Positions 1 through 8,637 of a stretch of 53,682 bases of DNA are shown here, in pieces. Made by a program: the position numbers and the translations under genes. The notes beneath the pieces are model-generated. The model did not search any database, had not been told where the DNA came from, and saw only the letters and a list, made by a program, of their open reading frames with translations. The DNA is from Sedimentibacter hydroxybenzoicus DSM 7310. GTDB lineage: Bacteria; Bacillota; Clostridia; Tissierellales; Sedimentibacteraceae. How positions within the stretch are numbered: the first letter of the stretch is position 1; the number at the start of each line of letters is the position of its first letter. The stretch lies in assembly GCF_013403245.1 (NCBI RefSeq), contig NZ_JACBNQ010000024.1, forward strand, positions 1-53,682, read 5' to 3'.

Positions 1-55
1 TTGTTTTATAAAGACTATGCAACCCTTGATATATAAAGGTTTTAACAAAAAAATA

Positions 56-76
56 GTAGTGTTTACTTGACACTAC
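56..76. promoter_or_regulatory. inverted repeat upstream of the phosphotransferase gene
   Basis: Seven-base arms GTAGTGT (56-62) and ACACTAC (70-76) pair perfectly around a 7-nt spacer, just upstream of the AGGGGGGGA ribosome site of the first gene. It could be a repressor operator or a 5'-UTR hairpin. No convincing -35/-10 pair was found in the 55 bases before it. Confidence 0.45.
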
Positions 77-100
77 GAACAAAGCAAGGGGGGGACTTAT

Positions 101-2464
101 ATGGCAAATAAGGTGAAAAGATTTAAAGAGCTCACCCCTGAACTTCAGCCCCTTGCCGGAGGAAAAGGCGGGATGCTGGCTAAAATGTCTCAGGCCGGTT
201 ATCCGGTACCGGAAGGCTTTGTAATCCTGCCTGAAGCTTTTTACCAGGAAGAGTTGAGTGCTCAGGCTTGGAGTGAGGCAGAAGTTTATTTGAATGAGAT
301 CAGAAAAGACCATAAAAGTTCTTTGTTTGCCGTCAGGTCGTCTGCTTTAAGTGAGGATTCCGCGCAGGCTTCCTTTGCCGGAGAATTTGAAACGGTTCTC
401 AACGTTCAGTCAGATGAGGAAATTCTAAAAGCTATTGATACAGTGTTTCGATCCAGAGCATCGGAAAGGGTAGAGTCATACAGCTCTGTTCAAGGTATGG
501 AGCAGACTCACCAGATGGCAGTAGTAGTTCAATTGATGGTGGCATCTGAAATTTCGGGGGTATTGTTTACTGCAGACCCTATTACGGGCAGCTGCAGAAT
601 CATGATCGGTAATTATGTTCATGGGCTGGGTGAACAGCTTGTATCGGGAGAAACCAATGCCTATGACTTCAAATTGATAAGACCGAAAGGAACATATCAG
701 GGTCCGGATGACTTCAAAAGATATGCTTCAAAGCTTTATCTATATGCGGCAAGGCTGGAAAAAGAATTGGGCTGTCCCCAGGACATTGAGTGGTCAGTAG
801 CAAAGGAAAAGCTTTATCTGCTGCAGGCAAGACCGATTACAACATTATCTCAGGGCAATCCGGATACCTATGATATCAATTATTCTCTGACCGGGGACGA
901 AGTATGGATTAATACCAATGTGGCAGAGGCAATTCCTGATGTTTTTTCCCCGTTTACATGGAGCATCGGAAAGCAACTGGATGACGCAATGAATTTTATT
1001 CCCGGATACCATGTCTTTTCAGGCAATATCTGTGGAAGACCCTACATGAATATCAGCCGTAGGGTATCGGTGATATCGGCTATCTTTGGGAAATGTGCCA
1101 AAGGCCCGCTGAAAATGATTTATGATCTGTATGGAGAGTTGCCTGAGGGTATGGATATGCCCCTTCACCCATTTTCACGGATGGAATTGCTTAAGGTGAT
1201 GCTTCCTCTGGTCATGCGTTTGTCTAAAAATACACAGAAAGCTTCTAAAGAGTTGTCCCGATTCCTTAAGGACACCCCTGAATGGTGCATGGATATAAGG
1301 AGACGCATTCAATCTGCAAAGTCAAAGGAAGAGTTACTGCCTTTATGGAGGGAAGAACTTCAGCCCTGCCTCATACGTGCATGGTTGAGTGCGGGAGCTG
1401 CTGCTGTTAAGCTTACCAATGTTACAGCTTTGAATAAAAAACTTGTGGAATCAGCCGGAAGTGAAGATACCGGTACTCTGCTGTCCAACCTCAGGGGAAA
1501 CTCGGGACTTGAAAGCCTCGGACCGGTTATGGGAATAGGAAAGGTCGTCAAGGGAGAAATGAGTCGTGAGGAATATTTGACCCGGTATGGTCACCGGGGC
1601 GCCCATGAATATGAACTGTCCATCCCTGAGCCGATGGAAGATACCGGCTGGCTGGAAAAACAGGCAGAGGAATACCGAGAATCGGGGATAGATGTTGAAG
1701 GGCTTTTAAGGAAGCAGCAAGCTCAATATGAAGCCGCTAAAAACAGGTTCAGGAGTCGTTTTCCAGACAAGGCAAAATGGTTGGAAAAACAACTGGTAAA
1801 AGCGGCAGAAGGGGCCCGGCTCAGAGAGGAAGGCCGTTCGGAATTTGTCAGGGTGTACAGGGTGGTTCGCGCTTTCGCCCTTAAAGCAGGAGAGCTCACG
1901 GGAATAGGTGACGATGTGTTTTTCCTCTATGCCGAGGAAGTGGAAGACCTTCTTGCGGGAAAAAATCTTAAAGTCAGATTTATTCCCGAAAGGAAAGAAA
2001 ATTATGAAAAATATAAGGCACTGCCGCCTTTCCCATCCATTATACGAGGACGATTTAATCCTTATGAGTGGGCAAAAGATCCTGACAGAAGAATGGATTA
2101 TTATGATGCTGCAATGCCTGCTGTAAATCCCGTATCAGATGTAGAAACTCTTAAGGGTTATGCCGGGGCGGCAGGCCGGATAGAAGGTATTGTACGTATA
2201 TTAAGAAGTCCGGAAGAAGGAGAACAACTGAGACCGGGTGAAATACTGGTTGCATCAACCACCAATATAGGCTGGACACCCCTTTTTCCGAAAGCTGCCG
2301 CCATTATTACAGACATAGGAGCGCCTCTGTCTCATGCTGCTATAGTTGCCAGAGAACTTGGTATTCCGGCTGTTGTGGGATGCGGTAATGCAACCTTGAG
2401 ACTTAAAACGGGAGATAAAGTTATTGTTGACGGTGGTCAGGGCATCGTGCATATATTGATGTAA
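101..2464 (+). CDS. PEP synthase / rifampicin phosphotransferase-like enzyme
   Basis: The protein (787 aa) has the three-part layout of phosphoenolpyruvate synthase and rifampicin phosphotransferase. An ATP-grasp-type region covers about residues 10-250, with GGKGG near 20, AVRSSALSED near 77 and QARPIT near 240. A long middle domain follows to about 690. A C-terminal swivelling phosphohistidine domain carries catalytic His745 in LSHAAIVARE. The LSHAAIVARE form and the large variable middle domain look more like the drug-inactivating RPH family than housekeeping PpsA, whose motif usually has TCHAAI. It is shorter than typical RPH (about 860 aa). RPH enzymes move the beta-phosphate of ATP through the His onto rifampicin; the substrate here is unknown. 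An MFS exporter starts 6 nt after the stop, which fits a detoxification or export pair. The ATG has a strong AGGGGGGGA ribosome site. Confidence 0.75.
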   Translation: MANKVKRFKELTPELQPLAGGKGGMLAKMSQAGYPVPEGFVILPEAFYQEELSAQAWSEAEVYLNEIRKDHKSSLFAVRSSALSEDSAQASFAGEFETVLNVQSDEEILKAIDTVFRSRASERVESYSSVQGMEQTHQMAVVVQLMVASEISGVLFTADPITGSCRIMIGNYVHGLGEQLVSGETNAYDFKLIRPKGTYQGPDDFKRYASKLYLYAARLEKELGCPQDIEWSVAKEKLYLLQARPITTLSQGNPDTYDINYSLTGDEVWINTNVAEAIPDVFSPFTWSIGKQLDDAMNFIPGYHVFSGNICGRPYMNISRRVSVISAIFGKCAKGPLKMIYDLYGELPEGMDMPLHPFSRMELLKVMLPLVMRLSKNTQKASKELSRFLKDTPEWCMDIRRRIQSAKSKEELLPLWREELQPCLIRAWLSAGAAAVKLTNVTALNKKLVESAGSEDTGTLLSNLRGNSGLESLGPVMGIGKVVKGEMSREEYLTRYGHRGAHEYELSIPEPMEDTGWLEKQAEEYRESGIDVEGLLRKQQAQYEAAKNRFRSRFPDKAKWLEKQLVKAAEGARLREEGRSEFVRVYRVVRAFALKAGELTGIGDDVFFLYAEEVEDLLAGKNLKVRFIPERKENYEKYKALPPFPSIIRGRFNPYEWAKDPDRRMDYYDAAMPAVNPVSDVETLKGYAGAAGRIEGIVRILRSPEEGEQLRPGEILVASTTNIGWTPLFPKAAAIITDIGAPLSHAAIVARELGIPAVVGCGNATLRLKTGDKVIVDGGQGIVHILM

Positions 2465-2470
2465 ACATTT

Positions 2471-3730
2471 ATGAAAAAAAGAAAAAAAGCTTCAAATATC
2501 AATTTTATATTATTTTTAACAGGAAGAATGGTATCTGACACCGGAACGAGTGTACAGCTGGTAATTGTTCCGTTGTATATCATAGATGCAGGCGGGTCTG
2601 CATCCACCGTAGGGCTGTTTTCATTCCTGTCCATATTGCCTGCACTCCTGATTTTTCCTTTGGCAGGGGTGCTTGGCGACAGGGTGAACAGAAAAACTAT
2701 TATGGTTGTGACAGATATTATCAGTGCAGGTGTAATACTTGTGTTGGCATCCCTTTCATATATGGGAAGGATGAATATTGCCATGCTGCTGACAGTACAG
2801 ATAATAATATCATTATTGAATGGTTTGTTTGACCCGGCAACCAGAGGAATGCTTCCCCAGCTTGTTGATCAGGATGAGCTCACACGGGTTAATTCCAAAG
2901 TTGCCACTGCCAAGAGCATTTCATTGCTGGTGGGGCCGGTTATCGGAACATTATTGTATACCAAATTTGGTATTACCATGGTGTTTTTTGTCAATGGACT
3001 TTCATTTCTACTCTCCGGAGCAAGTGAGACGCTTATCGGATATGTTCACGCTAAGCGTAAAGCTGAAGAAGGTATATCGGGAGTTATAAAGGATTTGTCA
3101 GATGGATTTAAATTTATTGCCAATAATAAAACAATCCTGAAGCTGTGCTTTTTCTTTTTAGTAACGTATTTCTTTGCGCAGCCGATTTTTGGCGTTGTGC
3201 TGCCGCTGTTTTTTAAGACTGAATTAAATTACGGCGATACTCAATACGGATATTTGCAAATGGCTGTTATTACAGGAATGCTTTTGGCAAGCATTCTGGT
3301 AGGTATTATTTTCGGTAAGGAAAAGGATGCCGTTAAGCCTCTTAAGTTCGGATGCATCATGCTTGCGGTCAATATGCTGGCATTTTCTTTATTGACATTC
3401 CCTTGCAGCTTATCATTATTAGGGAATGGGTCAACTCTGTATTTTACGCTGCTCGCAGCCGTACTTTGTTTATTCAGCGGTGCAAATATTTTTATCTCGG
3501 TTCCTATACAGACATATTTGCAGAAGGAAACTCCGGAAGAGTTTATGTCCCGGGTGTTTTCGGTGGTTGGGATGATTTCAAAAATAGGCATACCATTTGG
3601 CGCATTGGCATATGGGATTATCCTTGACAGAGCTAATCTGCATATGACTGTGCTTGTATCAGCGTTATTTATGGTTTGCATTTTATCTTCATTTTTAACA
3701 TCTATTTTAAAAGATAAAGGCTTCAGTTAA
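2471..3730 (+). CDS. MFS transporter
   Basis: This 419-aa protein has about 12 hydrophobic segments and the MFS motif A region after TM2 (LAGVLGDRVNRKT, near residues 66-78). A central loop near residues 195-215 separates the two six-helix halves. The family (MFS_3, MefA-like exporters) moves small molecules, often drugs, by proton exchange across the cytoplasmic membrane. It starts 6 nt after the RPH-like gene with no clear ribosome site of its own, so translational coupling is likely. An intrinsic terminator follows the stop immediately, making a two-gene operon. Substrate unknown; a role in drug export is inferred from the neighbour only. Confidence 0.85.
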   Translation: MKKRKKASNINFILFLTGRMVSDTGTSVQLVIVPLYIIDAGGSASTVGLFSFLSILPALLIFPLAGVLGDRVNRKTIMVVTDIISAGVILVLASLSYMGRMNIAMLLTVQIIISLLNGLFDPATRGMLPQLVDQDELTRVNSKVATAKSISLLVGPVIGTLLYTKFGITMVFFVNGLSFLLSGASETLIGYVHAKRKAEEGISGVIKDLSDGFKFIANNKTILKLCFFFLVTYFFAQPIFGVVLPLFFKTELNYGDTQYGYLQMAVITGMLLASILVGIIFGKEKDAVKPLKFGCIMLAVNMLAFSLLTFPCSLSLLGNGSTLYFTLLAAVLCLFSGANIFISVPIQTYLQKETPEEFMSRVFSVVGMISKIGIPFGALAYGIILDRANLHMTVLVSALFMVCILSSFLTSILKDKGFS

Positions 3731-3735
3731 TATAT

Positions 3736-3765
3736 CCCCTGGGAGGAATCCTAAGGGGCTTTTTT
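3736..3765 (+). terminator. intrinsic terminator after the MFS gene
   Basis: A short stem of CCCCT (3736-3740) with AGGGG (3754-3758) is followed by CTTTTTT. Confidence 0.75.
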
Positions 3766-3781
3766 GTTACAGAAAAACATA

Positions 3782-3810
3782 TGGATAAAATTGCATGCTT
3801 TTAGTATAAT
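3782..3810 (+). promoter_or_regulatory. possible sigma-A promoter of the SPFH operon
   Basis: A perfect -10 TATAAT (3805-3810) lies 17 nt after TGGATA (3782-3787), a weak -35. The distance to the ATG at 3841 is suitable. Confidence 0.4.
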
Positions 3811-3840
3811 TGAATAAAACTACTGTAGAAGGAGATTAAT

Positions 3841-5157
3841 ATGGGACTTATAAAAGCTGTATTGGGTGCAGCAGGCGGTTCGCTTGCCGACCAATGGAAA
3901 GAGTTTTTCTACTGTGAATCCATGCCTAAGGAAATATTAATGGTAAGAGGGCAGAAACAAATTACGGGACGTTCTTCCAACACAAAGGGAAATGACAATA
4001 TAATTTCAAACGGCTCGGGTATAGCGGTAGCAGACGGACAATGCATGATTATTGTGGAGCAGGGCAAGGTAGTTGAGGTTTGCTCTGAGCCCGGAGAATA
4101 TACATATGACACTTCAACTGAGCCCAGTATCTTTACCGGAAATTTAGGAGAGGGTATAAAAAATACGTTTAAAACCATAGGAAAAAGATTCACTTACGGC
4201 GGTGATCCCGGAAAGGATCAAAGAGTGTACTACTTCAATACCAAGGAAGTGATTGACAATAAATTCGGCACACCGAATCCCATACCATTTCGTGTGGTTG
4301 ACAGAAACATAGGATTGGATATAGATGTATCTGTGCGCTGCTCAGGTATATATTCATATAAAATTGTTGACCCCATTTTGTTTTATACAAATGTAACGGG
4401 CAATGTAGAGCGTGAGTATAATCGTGAAGAAATAGACGGACAGTTAAAAACAGAATTTATATCAGCTCTTCAGCCGGCTTTTGCCAAAATATCCGAATTG
4501 GGTGTAAGACCGAGCGCTTTGCCGGGTCATGCCGAAGAGCTGGCTGGAGCTATGAATGCTGCATTAACGAGCAAGTGGCTGGGCTTGAGAGGTATTCAGG
4601 TAATATCGGTGGGATTAAATCCAATTACACTTCCGGAAGAAGATGCGGAACTGATCAAACAAGCTCAGCGTGCGGCAATACTTCGCGACCCAACAATGGC
4701 TGCTGCAACTCTGACCGGAGCGCAGGCAGATGCTATGAAGGCGGCTGCATCCAATGAAGGCGGCGCTATGCAAGGCTTTTTTGGAATGGGAATGGCTCAG
4801 CAGGCAGGAGGGATGAATGCGCAGGAGTTGTACAATATGGGAAAACAAAACACACAGAAGCAATCCTATGCTCCTACTGCTGATTCTCCTTCAGATGAGT
4901 GGCAATGTAAATGCGGTGCTAAAAATACAGGCAAGTTCTGTCAGGAGTGCGGAAATCAGAAGCCTGCACCGGCAGGTCAATGGACCTGTGATTGCGGTGC
5001 TGCAAATACAGGCAAGTTTTGTCATGAATGCGGAAAACCGAATCCCGTAGCATCGTACAAATGCGATAAATGCGGATGGGAGCCTGAAGACACGACAAAT
5101 CCGCCAAAATTTTGTCCTGAGTGCGGTGATGCATTTGATGATAAGGATAAGAAATAA
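3841..5157 (+). CDS. SPFH-domain protein with C-terminal zinc ribbons (YdjI-like)
   Basis: The N-terminal three quarters (about residues 1-300) is an SPFH/band-7 domain of the 'virion core protein-like' type. Residues about 353-434 hold three short zinc-ribbon units, each with a CxCG or CxxCG half and a CxECG half (CKCGAKNTGKFCQECG, then CDCGAANTGKFCHECG, then a longer third). B. subtilis YdjI has the same SPFH fold, and from memory is reported to help bring PspA to the membrane together with YdjG and YdjH. The next two genes here are counterparts of YdjG and YdjH, so the trio is conserved although the order differs and no pspA is in the window. The ATG follows AAGGAGAT. Probable role: scaffold at the inner face of the membrane in envelope stress. 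Confidence 0.85.
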   Translation: MGLIKAVLGAAGGSLADQWKEFFYCESMPKEILMVRGQKQITGRSSNTKGNDNIISNGSGIAVADGQCMIIVEQGKVVEVCSEPGEYTYDTSTEPSIFTGNLGEGIKNTFKTIGKRFTYGGDPGKDQRVYYFNTKEVIDNKFGTPNPIPFRVVDRNIGLDIDVSVRCSGIYSYKIVDPILFYTNVTGNVEREYNREEIDGQLKTEFISALQPAFAKISELGVRPSALPGHAEELAGAMNAALTSKWLGLRGIQVISVGLNPITLPEEDAELIKQAQRAAILRDPTMAAATLTGAQADAMKAAASNEGGAMQGFFGMGMAQQAGGMNAQELYNMGKQNTQKQSYAPTADSPSDEWQCKCGAKNTGKFCQECGNQKPAPAGQWTCDCGAANTGKFCHECGKPNPVASYKCDKCGWEPEDTTNPPKFCPECGDAFDDKDKK

Positions 5158-5195
5158 TTTTTTATTATATAATTATAATATGAAAGGGGGACTAT

Positions 5196-6272
5196 ATGGC
5201 TGATATAATTGAATATAAATGCCCCTCATGCGGGGGCGCAGTCGGCTTTGAAAGTAAGATACAAAAAATGAAATGTCCGTATTGTGATACTGAATATGAG
5301 ATGGAAGCACTGAAGGAATTAGATGAAAGTTTAAAAAATGAACAATCGGATGATATAAACTGGAAAATAGAAAAAGAGAATGAATGGCAAGGGGAAGAGG
5401 AAGGCATGCAGGTGTATATCTGCAAATCCTGTGGCGGTGAGATAATTGGAGACGAAAACATGGCTGCCACAAGCTGCCCGTTTTGCAATAATCCCGTTGT
5501 CATAGCGGGTAAATTTTCAGGATTGCTTCGTCCGGATTACGTAATTCCTTTTAAATTAGATAAAAAGGCGGCAATTGAGGGTTTAAAGAAACACATCAAA
5601 GGTAAAAGATTATTGCCGAAGGTATTTAAGGACGAAAATCACATAAAGGAAATAAAAGGGATATACGTTCCCTACTGGCTGTTTAATGCAGATGTTGATG
5701 CAAGCATCAGGTATAAGGGTGCAAAAGTCATTTCATGGAGCGACTCCAATTATCGTTATACAAAGAGCAGCTATTACATGATTTTACGAAAAGGAAGCCT
5801 GGGCTTTGAAAGAATACCTGTCGATGGATCAACTAAAATGCCCGACAACTTGATGGAATCGATTGAGCCGTTTAATTTTAATGAAGCAGTGGACTTTCAG
5901 ACGGCTTATATGGCAGGCTATTTAGCTGATAAGTATGATGTGGAAGCAGAGGAAAGTGTAAAGCATGCAAATGAAAGGGCGAAGAAAAGTGTAGAGCAAT
6001 CCTTCCTTTCCACGGTAAACGGCTACAACACTGTATTGCCTGAGCATAGCAGCATGCATATAGAAAACGGAACTGTAAAATATGCCTTGTATCCTGTCTG
6101 GATACTCAATACGGTATGGAACGGAAATACATATACCTTTGCCATGAATGGTCAGACAGGAAAATTTGTGGGTGATTTACCATTAGATAAGGGTGCATAT
6201 TGGAAGCACGTCGGTATACTGAGCGGTATTTTCAGTATTATATCATATATCGCAGCACGTATAATATTATAG
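5196..6272 (+). CDS. zinc-ribbon membrane protein (YdjG-like)
   Basis: This 358-aa protein begins with a TFIIB-type zinc ribbon (CPSCGG at about residue 9, CPYC about 20 residues later). A second pair follows at about 76-101 (CKSCGG and CPFCNN). The middle is a soluble domain without a motif I recognise, and the C-terminus ends in one hydrophobic segment (about residues 335-358), suggesting a tail-anchored cytoplasmic protein. This arrangement resembles B. subtilis YdjG. It lies 38 nt after the SPFH gene and 10 nt before the TPM gene, with a GAAAGGGGG ribosome site, so one operon is likely. Function inferred only: membrane partner of the SPFH and TPM proteins. Confidence 0.75.
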   Translation: MADIIEYKCPSCGGAVGFESKIQKMKCPYCDTEYEMEALKELDESLKNEQSDDINWKIEKENEWQGEEEGMQVYICKSCGGEIIGDENMAATSCPFCNNPVVIAGKFSGLLRPDYVIPFKLDKKAAIEGLKKHIKGKRLLPKVFKDENHIKEIKGIYVPYWLFNADVDASIRYKGAKVISWSDSNYRYTKSSYYMILRKGSLGFERIPVDGSTKMPDNLMESIEPFNFNEAVDFQTAYMAGYLADKYDVEAEESVKHANERAKKSVEQSFLSTVNGYNTVLPEHSSMHIENGTVKYALYPVWILNTVWNGNTYTFAMNGQTGKFVGDLPLDKGAYWKHVGILSGIFSIISYIAARIIL

Positions 6273-6282
6273 GGGGTAGGAT

Positions 6283-7128
6283 ATGAAGAGAATAATAAAA
6301 ATTGTTGTTTGCATGCATATGTTTCTCATATTGATTACTCCAATCTTCGCCTCGGCAAATTCGATCCCTGAGGAAAGGCTGCTGCCGCGTCTGGTAGATG
6401 ATGCATACCTGTTATCAGAATATGAATATCAATCCTTATTGGATAAGCTTGACAGAATAAGTGAACGGGAACAATTTGATATAGTCATAGTAACCACAGA
6501 CAGCTTGGGGGGATATACTTCAACTCAGTACGCAGATGATTTCTATGATTATAACGGATATGGAATGGGCGAGGGGTATGACGGTATTTTACTCCTCATA
6601 AGCATGGAGGAGCGCGACTGGGCTATCAGCACACATGGCTTTGGAATTACTGCTTTTACGGATGCAGGTCAAAATCGTATGGTAAATCAATTTATAGGAG
6701 ATTTAAGTGAAGGTAATTTTTCATCAGCTTTCAATAAATTTGCTGATATTTCCGAAGATTATGTTGTTCAGGCCAAGACAGAGAAGCCGTATGATTCTCC
6801 TAATTTACCCAAAAATGAACTGCCGTCACAGGTGCCGGAAAGAGAGTTGTCGCCATATTTGCCGCTTATTACAACAGCTATAGGTATAGTTATTGCATTT
6901 ATAATCACAAGCATTATGGCTCTGCAATTAAAAAGCGTCCGTATGCAGACGTCAGCCGGAAATTATATAAAAAATAATAGCTTGAAAATTAATGAAAGTA
7001 AAGATGTATTCTTATATGCAAATTTAAGTAAGACAAAGATACAAAAAGCTCAAAGCTCCTCATCAGGTTCAAGCACTCACAGGTCGTCGTCAGGGCGCTC
7101 ACACGGAGGTTCAAGAGGAAAGTTTTAA
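6283..7128 (+). CDS. TPM-domain membrane protein (YdjH/YgcG-like)
   Basis: The 281-aa protein has an N-terminal signal segment (about residues 1-25, ending near ASANS). An extracytoplasmic TPM domain (TPM_phosphatase, DUF477) spans about 35-165 and includes the family-typical DAYLLSEYE start and FDIVIVTTDSLGG. A transmembrane helix lies near 193-213. The cytoplasmic tail ends in a Ser/Gly/Arg/His-rich stretch (about 255-281), as in many YgcG-like proteins. TPM proteins are linked to membrane-protein quality control and photosystem II repair; the activity of the bacterial members is unclear. It is the last gene of the SPFH / zinc-ribbon / TPM operon and is followed by a terminator. Confidence 0.8.
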   Translation: MKRIIKIVVCMHMFLILITPIFASANSIPEERLLPRLVDDAYLLSEYEYQSLLDKLDRISEREQFDIVIVTTDSLGGYTSTQYADDFYDYNGYGMGEGYDGILLLISMEERDWAISTHGFGITAFTDAGQNRMVNQFIGDLSEGNFSSAFNKFADISEDYVVQAKTEKPYDSPNLPKNELPSQVPERELSPYLPLITTAIGIVIAFIITSIMALQLKSVRMQTSAGNYIKNNSLKINESKDVFLYANLSKTKIQKAQSSSSGSSTHRSSSGRSHGGSRGKF

Positions 7129-7136
7129 TAGTACGC

Positions 7137-7170
7137 AAAATTCCCTTATACTAAAGTTTAAGGGAATTTT
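7137..7170 (+). terminator. intrinsic terminator after the TPM gene
   Basis: Perfect 12-bp arms AAAATTCCCTTA (7137-7148) and TAAGGGAATTTT (7159-7170) enclose a 10-nt loop, with U-rich 3' side. The symmetry would allow function in both directions. Confidence 0.8.
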
Positions 7171-7211
7171 GTATAATTAAAAAAATGCCAAAAGGAAACA
7201 GCGAGGTAATT

Positions 7212-8126
7212 ATGAAAATTGATCGCTTATTAGGGATAATAACTATCTTATTGCAATGCAATAAGGTAACTGCGCCGGAGCTTGCCGAAAGATTTGAGGT
7301 ATCACGCAGGACAATATACAGAGATATTGATGATATATGTAAAGCAGGGATACCCATTATCTCCGTTCAGGGTGGTGATGGGGGCATATCCATTTCTGAC
7401 GGTTACAAGCTTGATAAAAGTGTACTGACTGTTGATGAACTTCAAAATATTATAACCGGATTGAAAAGCCTCGGCAGCGTGTCTGATACCACAAGAATCG
7501 AAAGGCTGATAAATAAGCTGTCACCTAAAAGAGAAGTGGTTGTATCAATAGCGGATAGCATAATCATTGACTTGTCATCACATTACAAGTCCAGCCTGTC
7601 AGAAAAAATCACCATGTTAAAAACAGCGATATCTGAAAATAAGTTAGTGAGCTTCGATTATTATTCGGAGAAAGGACAAGCAAATAGAACAATCGAACCG
7701 TATTTTTTGACATTCAAGTGGGCGGCATGGTATGTGTTCGGCTACTGCAGGGATAAAAATGACTATCGGCTTTTTAAACTCAATCGGTTATGGAGCCATA
7801 GAATTATTGATGATACATTTATCCCGAGAGAAATACCTGTTAAAGAACTTGATTTTGATGATTACTTTTCAGATGACAATAAAATAACCATTATATTTGA
7901 TAAATCTTTGGAATATCGCCTGATTGAAGAATATGGACCTGAATGTTATGAGGTAATGGGGGATGGAAATCTTAAATTTTCAGTAGGATATACAAACAAG
8001 GAATATATATTATCTTGGATTCTTGGATTTGGAGATAAGGCAAGAGTTGTTGAGCCAACAGATATGGCAGAAGAAATAAAAGAAAAAGCAAAAAATATTA
8101 TTATAAATTATGAACATGACATATAG
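7212..8126 (+). CDS. WYL-domain transcriptional regulator (YafY type)
   Basis: The 304-aa protein starts with a DeoR/HTH_11-type winged helix (about residues 1-60, including TAPELAERFEVSRRTIYRDID). A WYL domain follows at about 135-215 (EPYFLTFKWAAWYVFGYC, then the RLFKLNR end), and then a WCX-type C-terminal extension. WYL domains sense small ligands or nucleic acids, and these proteins usually control neighbouring or stress genes. I chose the ATG at 7212, preceded by GCGAGG, over the in-frame ATG at 7185, because the HTH family normally begins KIDRLLGI. The stop codon lies in a hairpin loop. The downstream PPOX and AlkZ-related genes are possible targets, but no operator was identified. Confidence 0.85.
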   Translation: MKIDRLLGIITILLQCNKVTAPELAERFEVSRRTIYRDIDDICKAGIPIISVQGGDGGISISDGYKLDKSVLTVDELQNIITGLKSLGSVSDTTRIERLINKLSPKREVVVSIADSIIIDLSSHYKSSLSEKITMLKTAISENKLVSFDYYSEKGQANRTIEPYFLTFKWAAWYVFGYCRDKNDYRLFKLNRLWSHRIIDDTFIPREIPVKELDFDDYFSDDNKITIIFDKSLEYRLIEEYGPECYEVMGDGNLKFSVGYTNKEYILSWILGFGDKARVVEPTDMAEEIKEKAKNIIINYEHDI

Positions 8127-8136
8127 ATGTCATGTT
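8113..8136 (+). terminator. hairpin at the end of the WYL gene, weak terminator
   Basis: AACATGACAT (8113-8122) and ATGTCATGTT (8127-8136) form a 10-bp stem around ATAG, with the TAG stop in the loop. Only a short T run follows, so termination strength is uncertain. Confidence 0.45.
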
Positions 8137-8216
8137 TGGTGTGATAAGATAAAATAAAACGTAACCTTTTAGGATAGTGAAGAAATTCTAAAGAGACGGA
8201 TGAAAGGAAAAAATAT

Positions 8217-8636
8217 ATGAAAAATGAATTGATTTTAAAAGCTGAAGCCATAATGAAAAATTCAACTGATGCAACAATAGCTAAGATTGACGATAATGGA
8301 TATCCCAGAGCTTCGACAATTTCCAATATTAAAACGGATGGAATAAAAACAGTATGGTTTTCTACCGGATTATCATCGCATAAAGTTAAGTTTTTTAAGC
8401 TTAATAATAAAGCGAGTGTATGTTATTGTGACGGAGAAAACAATATCACGCTTATAGGTACTATTGAGATTTTGTCTGATCCTGAACTGAAAAAACAATT
8501 ATGGGTGGACTGGTTTATTAATCACTTTCCCGGCGGTGTAACAGATCCTAATTATTGTATTTTAAAATTTACTACGAATAGTGCCTTTTTTTGGATAGAT
8601 AATCAGTATGAAGAAATAGAGCTCAAGGGAGAATGA
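8217..8636 (+). CDS. pyridoxamine 5'-phosphate oxidase-family protein
   Basis: This 139-aa protein matches the small split-barrel flavin-binding PPOX/general-stress-protein-26 family. The visible pattern is the N-terminal strand (TIAKIDDNGYPRASTIS), the KTVWFSTGLSSHKVKFFKLNNKASVCYCD segment in two steps, and the aromatic end WIDNQYEE. Such proteins bind FMN, F420 or haem and reduce or sequester small molecules; true PdxH activity is not expected at this length. The ATG at 8217 has GAAAGGA upstream. The AlkZ-related gene starts one base after the stop, so the two are co-translated. Confidence 0.8.
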   Translation: MKNELILKAEAIMKNSTDATIAKIDDNGYPRASTISNIKTDGIKTVWFSTGLSSHKVKFFKLNNKASVCYCDGENNITLIGTIEILSDPELKKQLWVDWFINHFPGGVTDPNYCILKFTTNSAFFWIDNQYEEIELKGE

Positions 8637-8637
8637 T

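Noticed and set aside
18-43. TGCAAC at 18-23, like the ECF -35
   Set aside because: The sequence 16 nt downstream is TTTT, not CGTC, so it does not match the two ECF-type promoters.
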